Positions 20,674 through 33,643 of a stretch of DNA of 64,000 nucleotides are shown piece by piece. Source of the stretch: Knoxdaviesia capensis (lineage: Eukaryota > Ascomycota > Sordariomycetes > Microascales > Gondwanamycetaceae); the NCBI GenBank assembly GCA_001510575.1, contig LNGK01000005.1, positions 2,976,574 to 3,040,573 of the forward strand. Reading direction: 5' to 3'. The position numbers were made by a program, and so were the translations under genes. A model generated the notes under the pieces. That model saw nothing but the letters and a program-made list of their open reading frames with translations, was not told where the DNA came from and did no database searches. Numbering within the stretch: position 1 is the first letter of the stretch; every line of letters begins with the position of its first letter.

Positions 20674-23600
20674 TCAAGCATCCTTCTCGCCTCCGTGCAC
20701 CAACCGTTGCCGCGAGCCGTTCATGCGGTCCATGGCATCGTGCACACGCGCCCGCAGCCCCCGGCGCTGCAGATGGCTCTCCACACGCCGGCCACGCAGC
20801 GTGCTGAGCGTGCGCAGCGGAGCCTGGAACTGGTCGCTTTCGTCCAGCCGGCGCTGCACCTCCTCGTCCGCCACCGTGATGGTCTCGGGAGCCCACCAGC
20901 GGCGGACCGAGAACGGAAGCATCTCGGCCACCAACCGGTCGGGGAACAGCCGGATGACGGCGCCCCACGGCAGCGAAATCGCACCCAGACCAATCGACAG
21001 GCCCCATTCCTTGCTGCTCAGCGGCGTGATCTTGAAGGCCTGGCCGCCCTTGAAGATAATCAGCACCTGGCCACCGACCATGATCATGTTCATCACCACA
21101 AAGAAGAGGTTGCGGTGGATGGCCTCGAACACGTTGAGCTTGTTGTCGAGCCGGCGGTTGTTGACTTCGTTGAAGATCTGCAGCCACACAAACGTGTTGA
21201 ACACCAGGGTGCTCAGGTGCATCTTGTCCGATTCGTCGGTCAGGTCGTAGCCCATCAGCTTCTCGCCGCCAAAGTGCAGCACAAAGGTAATCGCCAGCTG
21301 GCAGATAGCCTGGCCCAGGATCATCTTGGCCATGCGGAGCGTGATCAGCGGCGCCGACTTGCGCTCGGGCATGCGGTCGAGCACCGACCGCGTCGGCGGG
21401 TCGGTGGCCAGAGCCAGAGCCGCGAACGTGTCCATGATCAGGTTGACCCACAGAAGCTGCACCGCGTTCAACACCGACTCTTGTTCGCTGCTGGCCACGG
21501 CCGTGACAAACGTGAGAATCACCGCGGTGACGTTGACGGTTAGCTGGAACTGCAGGAACTTCTTGACTGAGTCGTTGACTGCACGTCCCCACATCATCCC
21601 CTTGACAATCGAGCTGTGAAGAAAAGAGGAGTTAGAAAATCAAGGCACTGTCACATGCATGCACTGCCATCGAAAACTCACCTGAAGTTGTCGTCCATCA
21701 AAATAATGGCCGAGGCCTCCTTTGCAACCTCCGTACCGGCAATCCCCATCGAGAATCCAATATCGGCCATTTTGAGTGCCGGCGCATCGTTGGTTCCGTC
21801 ACCGGTAACAGCCACCGTCTCGCCTTCTTCCTTCAGGGTCTTCACGAGAATGCGCTTGTCTTCGGGGCTAGAGCGGGCCAGCACTTGGAGCTTCTTAACC
21901 GTCTCACGCAACTGCTCCGGCGACAGCTTGCGGAACACGGGGCCTTCCATGGCAATGCCGCCGGATTCCGGGTGGTAGATGCCGCACTCGCGCGCAATGG
22001 CCCGCCCCGTTAGGATGTTGTCGCCGGTGACCATGCGCACCACCACACCGGCGCGCTGGCAGTCCTTGATAGCGTCGATGACGCTGGGGCGTAGCGGGTC
22101 CTTGATACCGTAAATGGCGACTAGAGTCATGTTTTCGTGTAGCTTGGTGAAGTCGGCAATCTTAGGGTTCTCGTCCGACTCGGCGCCCGCCGGCGGCCAC
22201 GACTCAAAGTCGCGGAACGACGAGCAGATGGTGCGCAGAGTCTGGCCGGCATACGAGCTGATGGTGTCCAGAAGCTCTTCACGCATGGCGGGGGTGATTT
22301 CAGTGGTCGGCAGATCGTCGCTCTCCGGGTCGCTCAGCGCCTGGGTGCAGCGCGCCAGCAGAATCTCCGAGGCTCCCTTGACAAAGGCGCGGTAGTGGCC
22401 GTTGGGCAGCCGCACCACGGTGGCCATGTACTTGGCAGCGGAATCAAACGGCACGACCTGGATCACGTTGGAATTGGTGCGCTCTTCCTGCACGGGGCCG
22501 GCACCGAGGTGGTCGCGGGTGAAGGTCAAGAGGGCAACTTCAGTCTTGGATCCGATAAACGTCTTCTCGCCATCCTGGTCGCCCTCAAATGCGGTCGAGT
22601 TGACGGCGTTCGACTGGATCAGGAGCTGTTTTGTGCTGCTGCCCATGGACTTGGTGAACTCGGCAACGTCGACGTTAGGGATGGATTTCTTGGCTTCCTT
22701 GCCATCGGCGGCGGGCTTCTTCTCGATTTCGTCGTCCAGGCTCGGCCCGTTGCCGCCGAAGCTGATGCTCTTTCCCAGGGTGGTGGCCACAACAGTCATC
22801 TTGTTCTGGGTAAGGGTTCCGGTCTTGTCGGAGCAGATAGTCGTGGCGTTTCCCATGGTTTCGCACGCCTTGAGCACGCGCACCAGGTTATTGTCCTTCA
22901 GCATGCGCGTGGTGGCAAAAGCAAGTGCCAGCGTCACAGCCAGCGGCAGACCTTCGGGCACAGCAACGACGACGACCGTGACGGAAACAATAAAGATCTC
23001 GAGGAACTCCTGGCCCTTCTGTGACGCCGTGTGGTGGTTGTTGGGTAGCTTGGCGAGGAACTTAATGAAGAGCACAACGAACAGCAGCAGCGCAGCACCA
23101 CCGCCAACCTTGGCGATCCAGTTAGCTAGGATGCTCAGCTTGCGCTGCAGCGGGGTCTCGCCCTGTTCAGTGCGCAGGGCCATGGTGGTGCGGCCGTACG
23201 ACGAGTTGACTCCGACGGCGGTGACCAGGAAGGTGCCGGTACCCTCGGTGACCTTGGATCCGGAGATGATGAACGGGTCCAGCTTGTCAACCTCCTTGGC
23301 GGGAATCTGCTTGCCCTCGCGGACAATGCTGTCGAGAACGGCAAACACCTCATCGGCGGGGACTTTGCGTAGGAGGTCGGACTCGCCGGTGGCGGAGGAC
23401 TCGTCACATTTGACGCCGTGGCCATCGATAAACACGCCGTCCACGGGCACCAGGTCGCCGGGAAACAGATGCATGACGTCGCCAACCATGAGGTCCCACA
23501 CGGAGATCTCCATCGACTTGCCGGAGCGGATAACCTTGACGAAACGGTCGTTGTTCTTCTTGTTCAGGCGGTTGAACTGGCGTTCCATCTGCCAGTCGTT

Positions 23601-24902
23601 GAGGGTGGATACCAGCACGACGACAAAGATAGCAACCATGATGGCCACACCCTCAACCCACTCGACCTTGGGGTCTTCGGGGTCGCGGTTGGGATCGAAG
23701 GTTTCGTACAGGCCCAGGGCCAGCGACACCACGGCGGCAATGGTCAGCAGAATCAGCACCTTGTCGTTGTAGGCAATCCACGCCAGCTCCAGGATCGACT
23801 TGGTCTTCTTGTCCGGCAGGCGGTTGTCGCGGAAGACGCGTTTCCGGTCGGCAAAGTCGTCGCCGGGCTTGACGTCCATGGGCGGGATGTCGGGGGTGGC
23901 ATCGGCCACGGTTGCCTTGGGCTTCTTCGACTTCTTGTGCTTCTTGGCGGCGGCGCTGGTCTCGGCATCATCGCTGGTGTCGTAATCAGTCTCGGCGGTA
24001 GCATCGGTCTTGCCCTTGGCGCCGGCCACAGCAGACGACTTGGGGGCGGCGGCTCCATAAGATCCAAATGGGGAGGCTCCGGCGGCGGCGGCATCGGCAA
24101 AGGCAACGGTGGTACCGACGGTCTCCTCGTCAGCGCTGAGACCGACAGAGCGGTTGGTCTGTAGGCCCTTCTCCAGGCCGGCGAGACCTCCGAGGGCGTA
24201 CAGGGCGGCATGGCTCTTCGGGTTCAGCAGCTTCGACAGGTGGCCGGGGGTGAAGGCGAAGTTGCTGTTGTCGGAGTGGAACATGTCCTCGGTGCCCGGG
24301 TCGGGGGTGAAGGCATCCTGAAGGTCGACATGGTAGAAGCCATCGGATTTGGAGATGGGGGGGAGTGGTGACGAGGTCGACTAGAACAGAGACAGGAGTA
24401 AGTATAGGTAAGATGGAAGATGTAAGATTCAAGTGTATGTTATGTTATATCAACAGGTTGGTGATCCGGATATGAAGTAGTGGATGGTGATGATATGAAG
24501 ATGGGTATGGATATGGCTATAAATGGTTTGGGTATGTTTCAAATAGCCCATGTACACTACGTGCAGATTAACACACAGACGATGATGGTACAAGACCAGG
24601 ACACTTGAATCTCCCCGGGGTTCTCTTCCTGGGGGGGGTGTGGATGCCATTTCTTTTCTTGGCCTTGGTGTAAGTCCCGGTGCCGGATTGCCGAGAAGCC
24701 CACCGGAAGACAGAACACACTCCATATAGAACAAAAAAAATGGGGGCAACGGATCAAAAAATAGAATTTAAAAAAAAGCTTATTTTGACTCTCTCAACTT
24801 TGACAGATGTCACGGGCGGCGCTTTGCAAGATCGAGATCTGGGACACAACGTACAATGACTTCTCCGGGGTCGGTGGGCGTCGTCTCCTTGGGAGAGGCC
24901 AT
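20674..24902 (-). CDS. PMC1: Vacuolar-type Ca2+-transporting P-type ATPase (PMC1 family)
   Basis: Type IIB P-type ATPase that pumps cytosolic Ca2+ into the vacuole. Three exons, 24855-24902 (MASPKETTPTDPGEVI), 21682-24380 and 20674-21613, with introns of 474 and 68 nt; 1228 residues, close to fungal Pmc1 proteins. Seen in order: an N-terminal segment with NFAFTPGHLSKLLNPKS (shared by fungal PMCA-type pumps); paired membrane helices; an actuator loop with DESSATGESD; the PEGLPLAV helix; the phosphorylation motif CSDKTGTLTQNKM (Asp about 534); the nucleotide-binding domain; TGDGTNDAPALKMADIGFSMG (about 875); and C-terminal helices with VNLIMDTFAALALATDPP. The first exon is inferred: the frame upstream of 24380 is closed by a stop overlapping an acceptor TTCTAG, and a phase-matched ATG exon with a GTACGT donor lies 474 nt upstream. 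It shows no long calmodulin-binding tail. Confidence 0.9.
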
Positions 24903-26568
24903 GGCTGGGAGGGCTGTTGAGGAACTCGATATGGGGAGTGGTGTTGACGCGCGCGGATCGATCTCTCTGGTGTTAGTCGGGAATAACGCGAGGCGTGCAG
25001 CTGATGGCGCGCGCGTACGACAATGGGTTTGGCGATGGATGTGTATATATATATGGAGCAGATAGAGCAGAGAAGAATGTAAGCAGCAGATGTTTTTTCG
25101 AGTAAATAAAATTAGACTGTAGATTTGATCAAAAACGACACCAGGGGGAAAGAGATATGGGATACCGCGAACTCAGCTGAATGACTGGGACAAGAAAAAA
25201 AGAAAAAGAAGTAAATGAGACGGCTGCAAATCCAAGCCAAAAAGAAAAGCCGATTGATGTAGAGAGACAAAATCATGAAGAACGGGGAAAAGAAAGAAGA
25301 AAAAGAAAAGAAAAAAAAAAGGGAAAGAAATGGCGCGGAATATATAACAATATGAGGACGACCAGGATAGCCTCTCTCTCTCGTGTAAAAACCGGGAGGG
25401 AACGGGTTTTTTTCCTTTCCCTATTTCACACACAACAGATAGAGCGGGTGCGACCAAAGGAGAGAGAGTGCAGGAAGGAAGGCAGGAAAAGAGACAAGAG
25501 GGTCTCAGACACACTCAATGTGGATTATTACAGTTGGTTGTTGTTGTTGTTGAAATCTTCAGTCTTGGAAGTTGGTCTGGCCGGGCCAGATTATGCGAAC
25601 AGGGCAGACCGTTGCGCCTACAGCGAAGAGGAGGAGGAAGAAGTGGCCGATGATGGATGATGAAATGTTGAAGGAGGCAGCGCAAGAGAAATGGTGGACC
25701 GCCCGGCGGGCCGTTTCGACCTTGCTGGTTCACGTTTACGGCCCTCCCCCCAACAACAAAGAAGCGAGAGAGAGAGAGAAAGGGATCCTGGCGGTGGATC
25801 CACGCGGCAAACAGATGCCACGGGCACACATGTAAGTGCACTACCTGGTTGGGTACACTCCATACAGCATACAGTAAGTAGATGCACATACGCACGCTAA
25901 ACATGCCAGCTTGCGGATTCTGAAGCTGTGCTACTTACACACTGCCGGGTCTTGGATGTTTGCTTGCTTGTAGGGGGGGAGAGGGAGAGAGGGAGAGAGG
26001 AAGAGAGGCCTCCTTTCACTGTGCACTGGCCCTTAAACACACCGTACGCGTGCTATTGACGGGATGTTTCTTTCTTATGTAAGTATCCCCCCCATCTTCT
26101 TTATTACGGTTGTGCATGAACGACGTATATGTTACCGCATACACACACTCCCTAAACCCCCCGTGTCAAGCAGTCTGGTCTTGGATGCGGATGGACGAAA
26201 CATACGTGGCCCATGTCTGTCTTTATATGCCGGCTCCAAGCTTGAGGGGCGTGGACCGACGAAACAGCCACAACAAAGAAAGAAGAAAGTGCAGGATCTC
26301 GTCTACTCAGAAGTGTTGTTTGCCGGCTTTCCTTCGATCGACCCTTTTTTAACACCGCTTCCTCAAGCAATTTCCTCCTATTTAAGATTGCCTCTCTTTC
26401 TCTCAGGATCACGTAGTCGCCGCGGTTAGGCCAACAGAAGAAAACCACCCAACGTTCAGAGGGCGGGCCACGTACGTCTGGCTTCTTTCTCCACTGATTT
26501 CTGCTTTTCTATGTGTCGTCAGCTGCTCGTGGTAGAAGCCAATTGCGGCTGAAGGCCAGGGGTGTGTG

Positions 26569-26590
26569 TACTGTACAGTACTGTACTGTA
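26569..26590. repeat. Overlapping TACTGTACAGTA / TACAGTACTGTA palindromes, copy 2
   Basis: Two overlapping perfect 12-bp palindromes (26569-26580 and 26574-26585) followed by another CTGTA unit, with GT-rich sequence on both sides. Same 12-mer as at 9160 and 57303. Confidence 0.85.
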
Positions 26591-27864
26591 TGTGTATGTG
26601 TTGTTTGTGCAGGTCAGGGAACAGGCTTGCTTTTGGGTTTTCTTTTCCTGTTCCGTGATCGCTTCGTGTGCTGCGCTTGTGTTGTGGATAATCTCCAAAT
26701 ATCGGCTGGCTGCGCTAGCTGCCTCACCAACGATCCCTCTTGGGTCAGTGGCCGGATTTTAGACGCTGGCTGCGTTATTCGTCCTCGCATATACATAATA
26801 GAGACCGCGCACTGAGCCCCAGGTCCCTGTTCCTGGCTACCGACAGTAATCTCTCCAGAAACTGGAATCGCGGTGGCCTTCCTCGGTCCTGTCGATCATC
26901 ATATGCTCATTGTTCATTCATTCAATGGCACCCTGTCATGGCCGAAAGGTGGAAAGTGTACCAACTGACCGTGTTTAGGAAGGACTTAGCCAGGTGCTTC
27001 GGCCGCTGATATCTGTGCAGCGTTGAGTGGAATTGGCGAGTGACAATTCCATCCCACTCTCCCAAGCGATGGCAGACATGACGGCGCATTCTTTTTCGGG
27101 GCCAATGAGAGCGCCAGCACTTCCATTGTGGGTTTTCTTGTCTGTTATTTTCTGTCCCGTGCTGGGTATCATTTTTGGCAAACAAACGAGTGATCCGTCA
27201 TCGGCTCATCATTTCTTTGTTTCTCTGTCTGTCTGATTGCCGCCGTTATGCAAAGTCTGCCGTCCAATCTCAAACCCAACCCCCCGGTCCCTCCTCAAAA
27301 ATATGCCGTAAATGGAATTCATCTATCGTGTCCCCTTATAAGCAATGCATCGCCTTCTTCCCAAGCCCGGCGCAACACTCCGCGATATACCGCCGCAATG
27401 CGCCGTGTTCCAGGTTGGTTTCCGGGTGGGTTGTGGCCGTGCAAAATGGAGATCGAAGAGAGTGTTAACAACTGGATAATTCAATGAGGGTCTGTTTGCC
27501 TACAACACGCAAGCCCGCCCACGACGTCCACCCAACATTATGGCCACTGGCCACTGGGTGGTGGGACTGCATATGCAGTTGTGTTAGCTCTGGCTCGTTG
27601 TTGGGCGCGCCGATTGTCATTGTGGTATAAATCTTGCGTCGCTAGGCATAACATCGATAAACATACGTATCCCGCTCTGGGAACACAGATGGAACGATGC
27701 ACTCAAGGAACCAAGCCTTACATTGACATCACACCGAGGAAAAAGAAAAAGCGTCTGAGCCCCCCGCGTCACAAGCCGGTGATGCTCGAGAGGCGTTCTT
27801 CTAAGCCCTAAGTTGGGGGCTCTCCGGACTTGAAAGTGGAATTGAGGGGGAACCTCCGGAGCAT

Positions 27865-27877
27865 AACCCTAACCCTA
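27865..27877 (+). repeat. Interstitial telomere-type repeat
   Basis: AACCCTAACCCTA, two CCCTAA units, in gene-free DNA. Confidence 0.75.
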
Positions 27878-30761
27878 GTACATTAGGTGAGCTATCGTCG
27901 ATCTGTGGTGGACTGCCAACTGTACCCCAACAAGGGCGGGCTGGCCACGGACTTTCGCAAAGACCGCAGTGTCCTTTTACAGACGAGGTTGACAGCAGAA
28001 CAGAAAATTTTGTACCCCGCGTGATCGACGCGGCCACGCTGGTCTTTTAAAGGGCGACAAAAGCTCAGACCTATGAAGGCCGACACATGGTTGGCCAGAG
28101 TGGCCGAGAGACGGTCTGGGTGACTTGGGTTCTCAAAAAGACGGGACCAGAGAAGTGACGACAGGATCTGTGTCACTGCGCTTCGCACGCGCTGATAGGC
28201 CGCGGCTTTCTGCAGACTCGCTTCGCTGTCCCTGCGTGTTGGTGGCCTGGTTTCAACAACATACAGACGCCTGATTTCACGTGAACGGGGTGCATGCTTT
28301 CGGAGAGAGGCGCAGTCCGGCCGCCTGGGTTGGACAATCCTAGAGAGTGGGTGTCTGGTCTGAAGGCCCGGCCGTGCTGGCCGGGGAAACTAGACCCCCC
28401 ATGGGGCTAAGACATGTGGTCACGGGCGACCCGGGCCGGGACCGGAGGCCGGAAATGACCCGGCTTGGCCAAGGCCCAGGCCATATATGTGTGGGGGGTT
28501 TGTTTTTTCGTGTAGGGCTTTGAAAACTGGACCTAGGCTAGTACCTCCCCGCTGGCCGACCTGCTAAGAGTACCGGCCGGCTGCCAGGAACGGCGGGCTC
28601 TAGGCACCAAGGCAGTCTGGGTCTCTTCTTAGGTGAATGCTGTTGCCTGCCATCACCTACCTCCTTGGCAAGCACGTGTCGTCTAGCACCAAGAAGGGAG
28701 ATACTTGACCTGAGGATAAGAGCAGGGAGGATAGCTTGAAGAAGCTTCTGGGCGTCTAATGCGGATCCGATTCGCGGAAACAAAACGGACATATCTGCTT
28801 GGCATGTGCTGATGCTACTTTTCCCAGAATTGAGATCAAGGACCTCTAACCAAGCTCCTGCGGCCTTGACTTGCCTGATAGAATGCAGGGGAGTCAGGCC
28901 CAGACGTGTCTCTTGGTGTGGTACCAGACATGGAGGTGTTCGCGACTGCAGTAGAAGAGATGGACGATGTGTATACTGTAGTATACGAGTGAGTGTGCTC
29001 TGACTGAGCTTGCTTTACTCATGGCCCGTTGCTCGTGGTGAATGTGACTCCTCATCACCAACAACATGCAAGCGCTTCTATAGTAGGACCACGTATAGCA
29101 TAAACAAATAAAAGATCCTCTCGCGAAGGTGAGATGAAAGATACCCGAGAAACACCAGCCACGCCACACGAGGACGAGTGCTGCACTTATGCACCACGGA
29201 GCCAACGCGCGTTCGTGCCTTCGACGAGACAACAAAGACACGCACACTTCTTGGGCAATGGTAGTGTGGTGTGCTGGCAGTCAGTATATATGTGCATAAA
29301 CTTGCAGCTATATGACAGTTGAGTGTTACGGTGAGCAACCCTTAAAAGCCGGAGATGCTCCGAACATGCAAAAACACGAACAGTCCACCCCACAGTCCGA
29401 ACACTGTACTCGCACCCAGCGATTCTGCCAGGGCGGTGAAGCTGGCCGCCCCATTCCATGCGGTTATGAAACATGCAGGGGCGCAGGGACCTTGCCCGAT
29501 CAGGGTTTAGCGTCTACAGTATATTGAGAGAAGAGGGACCCGCTGCATGAAATATTTCGCGTTTGCCCTCCTGTTGTATTCCCCCGTAGGTATTGTGACC
29601 AATTAACGTGCGTTTTGGGTTTGTGTGGATGTTTTGCAGATATCGCGAACATGACGACGTGGAAGGAAGACGGAAGGAAGCTCTGGTCCATTGCTCCTTC
29701 CTAAACAGCGTGAGCACATGTAAACAACGCCGTCGACTGACCATCATCATAGCAGTTTATCAGGTGTGTGCTCTAAACATATACAGAGTAGCTCATCTTC
29801 TAAAAAGTATCACCACCAACGCTTCACGTCAACATTGCCGGCTTCATCTATGGCTCCAACGTCAAATGACTCGCTGAGTGAGAGGACAAGTGTTGACTCT
29901 CAGACACTTTCACTCTACTAACACATGCCCTGGTCTTAGCTGATGCTGCTCCCCCAACTATTCATTTCTCCAGAATTCCCCTCCAATTTACATCCTCTCG
30001 GGGTCATCTTGGCCCTGGCTGTTCAATCCCCCTAAAGCATGACACAAAACAGCCTGAGCTCTATCTTTCACCTAAGCCCTTGACCCAAGACCCTCACACC
30101 CCCCAAAAAGCAAGAGCTTTGCCTGAGCCCTGCATATTCGACCACATGCTAGACTCATCCTTATGTTTTGGTATCTGGAACCCCGTACTTTTCTCGCTTT
30201 GTCGCAGAAAATCCCACGAACGCGTGTAACTTTTGCCTGACATCGTGTTTTCCCTTCTTCATCCCTTCTTCATCTGTTTTGTTCTGTGTTTATTCCACCG
30301 TTTCGCTGTATCTTCCGTCCATTGTCTTTTTCTTCTCCGGTGTGTACTGTATGTTGATCTCTCTTGTTTTGTTTTCCCCCTATTGAAATACCCCGCCAAA
30401 AGCCGTCTTCCCCCCGCGAATTCCTCCTCACTGACTGTTTTCTCTGCCTCGTATTTTCTCTTCTTCCACCCCTTATTCAGTGAAGGACCAGTCTTTCTCA
30501 TATCTCATCTCGTCTTCGTTGAATCCGTCAACGGTAGAACCCCTCCCGTGACTCTCCGCTCCCAATTCTTCGTCTTATTCGCCCTCCCTCACTCTTTCTG
30601 TGCCCGACTTCCGTCTCGACTCATCCCGACTCATCTCGCCCGGCCCTTACACAACGCCGATCTCCGTCGCTACCGAGTCCACTTTTTTTTCTTCCTTCTT
30701 GCGACAACTGTCCAGTACATACAATACGCCACCCACCCAAAAAAAGAACCAACTTGCAACC

Positions 30762-32329
30762 ATGACGTCCACATACAAGCAGTTTATGGCCTCGCCAAAC
30801 TCGTCGCTTCTGGCCCCCGACGCGACTTTGACTTATGTGACCTCGACCACTGTGTTTCTCGGCCCGGCCGAGATCATAAAGCACCTCAGCGCCTTGCGCA
30901 ACCAGGTCAAGAAGAAGAACGAAACTGTGCTGGACGAGGTTGACGGCCAGGACGCGGCGGTGGTTGAAACCGACACCACTCTTGAGTTTCACACCAGCGG
31001 TGGCCCGTATGTGCCCGGCTTGGATGATAATTTCTTGTCCAACCGCACCGTCCAGATCCCGATTGTGAGTAACCCGACGAGCCGAACCGGCCGTATGTTG
31101 TGTGTTGCCACTCCCCGTGACCGGGCCGAGACTAACCCGAACAACAATTGTTCGACCTGCCACAGACCCATTTCATCCATTTCGACTCCCAGGGCCGCAT
31201 CGGCCAGATCCGCCAAAGCTGGGACCAGGGTGCTGTCCTCAAGCAGCTCGATGTTATCGGCAAGACCGGCCGCAACTGGCCGATCCGCGATGCGCGCGAC
31301 ATGGTCCGGGTCATAACCAACTCCATCAAGGCCACCGGCCGCCCCGATCTCCTGGACACCGACCCGGCTGAGGTCCTTAACCGAACCCGCGGAAACTCGA
31401 ACAACGCCCTCCGCGACCCCCATGGCTCGCTCTCCCTGTTTGCGTCGCGCGAGGAGCAGGAGCAGGCCATGCCCGCCTCCGTGGTGTCGCCTTACGCAGG
31501 ATCGCGCCCGCGCCAGCGCACCTTTACGCAGATTGTGGGCGAAGAGTCCGAAGACGAGCACTACGAGACCGGAACCCCGCGCGGCCGGTCGGTGTCCCCC
31601 TCCAAGTCGATTGCACCCAAGGTCGGGGCGGGTAAGTTCCAGCCTATGCGCCTGTTCGACGCCCAAAGGGACGGCCCGCACCCGGAGGACGAGGACCTCG
31701 CCCGGACCCCGGCCCCCAAGGTCGGCGCCGGCAAGGGCTACCACTCCAGCCGGCTGTTCACCGGGGAGGAGGCCGAGCAGTATGTCAGCGCCGGCATGGC
31801 CCACGATGGCCGTTCGCAGGGCAAGCACGGCAGCTCGTGGTCGTTTGACGACTTCACCACGCCGCAGAAGGTGGCGCCGACCCGTGGCGCGCGCAACCAG
31901 AGCACTCGGCGCTGGGACGATGAGGACGCGGCGCCGCCGTCGTCGCAGAACCGGGGCCTGTCGCGCGCGCGCCAGGGCCGCCAGTCGCAGTTTGAGATTT
32001 CCGACGACATCCAGGAGGAGCCGCACCAGCGACTGCCGATCCACAGCCGCGGCGGCGCGCAGAGCACCGGCTTCGGTGGCTTGCCGGCGCTGGGCAACAT
32101 CACCAACACCGAACGCACGGCCGCCAACGCCGCGAAGGAGGCGGCGGGCGAAGGCCACCCCATCCGCATTGCCGGCAACGGCATGGGCGGCCGCTCGGGC
32201 ACGGTGGGTGTGGCGGACATCCTGGGCGATATTGAGGTGCCCAAGGGCAACGCGCAGCCCATCCGGGTGGCGGGTAACGGCATGGGCGGCAAGATTGGTA
32301 CTGGTGGAGACTGGCTGTACGGCAACTAG
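30762..32329 (+). CDS. NTF2-like (SnoaL-fold) protein with repeat-rich disordered tail, function unknown
   Basis: Two exons, 30762-31064 and 31166-32329, joined in phase 0 (GTGAGT donor, CCACAG acceptor) to give NRTVQIPI-THFIHFDSQGRI; 488 residues. Residues 1 to about 165 look like an NTF2/SnoaL fold: a helical start (MTSTYKQFMASPNSSLLA), strands with TLEFHTSGG and GLDDNFLSNRTVQIPI, and GRIGQIRQSWDQGAVLKQLD. The rest is low-complexity and charged with recurring short motifs: DPHGSLSLF; APKVGAGK twice followed by an (M/S)RLF core; SWSFDDFTTPQK; and two copies of RxAGNGMGG (PIRIAGNGMGG, PIRVAGNGMGG), the last before a GGDWLYGN end. From memory, similar NTF2-plus-GDGMGG-tail proteins are common in filamentous fungi but uncharacterised. 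The leader upstream is long and pyrimidine-rich. Confidence 0.82.
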
Positions 32330-33643
32330 GTGGTGGGTGTTCTGATTGATTGTTACGGGAGTTAGCAGGAGGAAGTTCTAGTGGGAGGAGTCTTTTTTTT
32401 TCCCTGCCTCCGTTTGTGTTCTTTTCTTTCTTGTGTGTGTTCTACCAAAATTGAATTATCCTAGGATCTTATGATCAATTTGCTTCCATTTATGGACGAG
32501 AAGCTCTGAAAGCGTATGTGTTTATTATCCCTCGACCTTTTTGCTATGCTACTCTTTTCCTTTCAACCTATGCTTTTATTTCCTTGTGCTACTGGTTTTG
32601 GACTACCTTATCTATAGCTCTAACTTTTTCATTCTTGATTATATTTTTGTTTCCTTGAAGATTACTTGTTTTCCTTAATTTATGATGTTTATCTGTTTAT
32701 CCTGGTGTGTAGGTATCTAGCACGAGCAGTATAGGAGGAAGATAGATAGGTACACTTACACTTCTACCTTTATATATATATAGTACATGCTCATAATCTG
32801 TGCTTCTTGCCATAATTCCTTTTCTATCATCGGACTGTGTGATAGGGGACCATGACTGCATACCTGTTGGGCGGCAGCCCTCAGCCACATTCTCACGCAA
32901 CCGGCCAGACCTTGTGGCGCACCCATCCAAATCTAGACCCCGCCAGCCACACACTCAGCGTCAACATACATTTGACCCAGTTGACTGCGCCAAGTCAGCC
33001 TCTCTCTTCATCTCTTCAGGAAGGGATTTAGTAGACAAGGAGCTGCCAATGCAGCGAGACTCTCCGGGACTCTTGCCTGTCGTGGAAGCTGACGTTGACA
33101 CCTAATCTTGGTGCATATTTTTATTTCTTGGGTAATACAGCGCGCTCGGCTTTTTCCTCCTTAAGCTCCCTGATCTACAGTTTCCGCATGCTCAATCTTC
33201 CTTCCTCCCTTAAGCAACTTCCTCTTCTCCTTCTTCTATATTCCGGTTTTATCTTCTCCTTTTTCTGTTTTCATTCTCATCTCTTCATCTTCAAATCAAT
33301 CACAGTATATCACAACTCTGGTGATTTCTTCTAATTTTCCTCTCGGGTCTCAGCTCATCTGAGTCCTTATCTGATTACTGGTTGTATCTGGGACACGCAG
33401 CCCTGTTTTCCTGTCGTGACTTTTTTGTCCTTTTGGTATCACGACATCTTCGGAGGTTTCTCTCCCTGTATCATATATTCGCCTTCTTCATCTTCTCCGT
33501 TGTCTTCCGGCCTCCAATCTTCGATTACTGCCGAAAAGAGACCCTCCCCTCAAAGTCGGCATCTGAGGGAGCCCGCTTGGACGCTTTGGCCCCAGCCACC
33601 ACTGCTTTTTGATGCCCTGCACAGCTCGCCCAAGCTCGACAAG
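32330..33643. other. Intergenic, with Vps10 leader
   Basis: 1.3 kb. The first part is T-rich and AT-rich (3' UTR of the NTF2-like gene, up to about 32800). From about 33120 to 33640 it is pyrimidine-rich, the probable core promoter and leader of VPS10. The frame is open upstream of the chosen Vps10 start but lacks conserved sequence. No other gene was seen. Confidence 0.65.

Larger units (their letters stand above)
24903..30761. other. Gene-free region, 5.9 kb
   Basis: Contains the Ca2+-ATPase promoter at its left end (purine-rich on plus, about 25180-25500) and the pyrimidine-rich leader of the NTF2-like gene at its right end (about 30230-30760). Between them I saw no reading frame with family resemblance and no RNA gene. 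Short repeats, a GC-rich stem (CCCGGCC/GGCCGGG near 28377) and telomere-type units are present. The many open frames of 60-240 codons are compositionally biased. Confidence 0.55.

Noticed and set aside
30233..30943. 236-codon plus-strand frame overlapping the NTF2-like start
   Set aside because: It reads the pyrimidine-rich leader (Phe/Leu/Ser-rich) and then the wrong frame of the NTF2-like exon.
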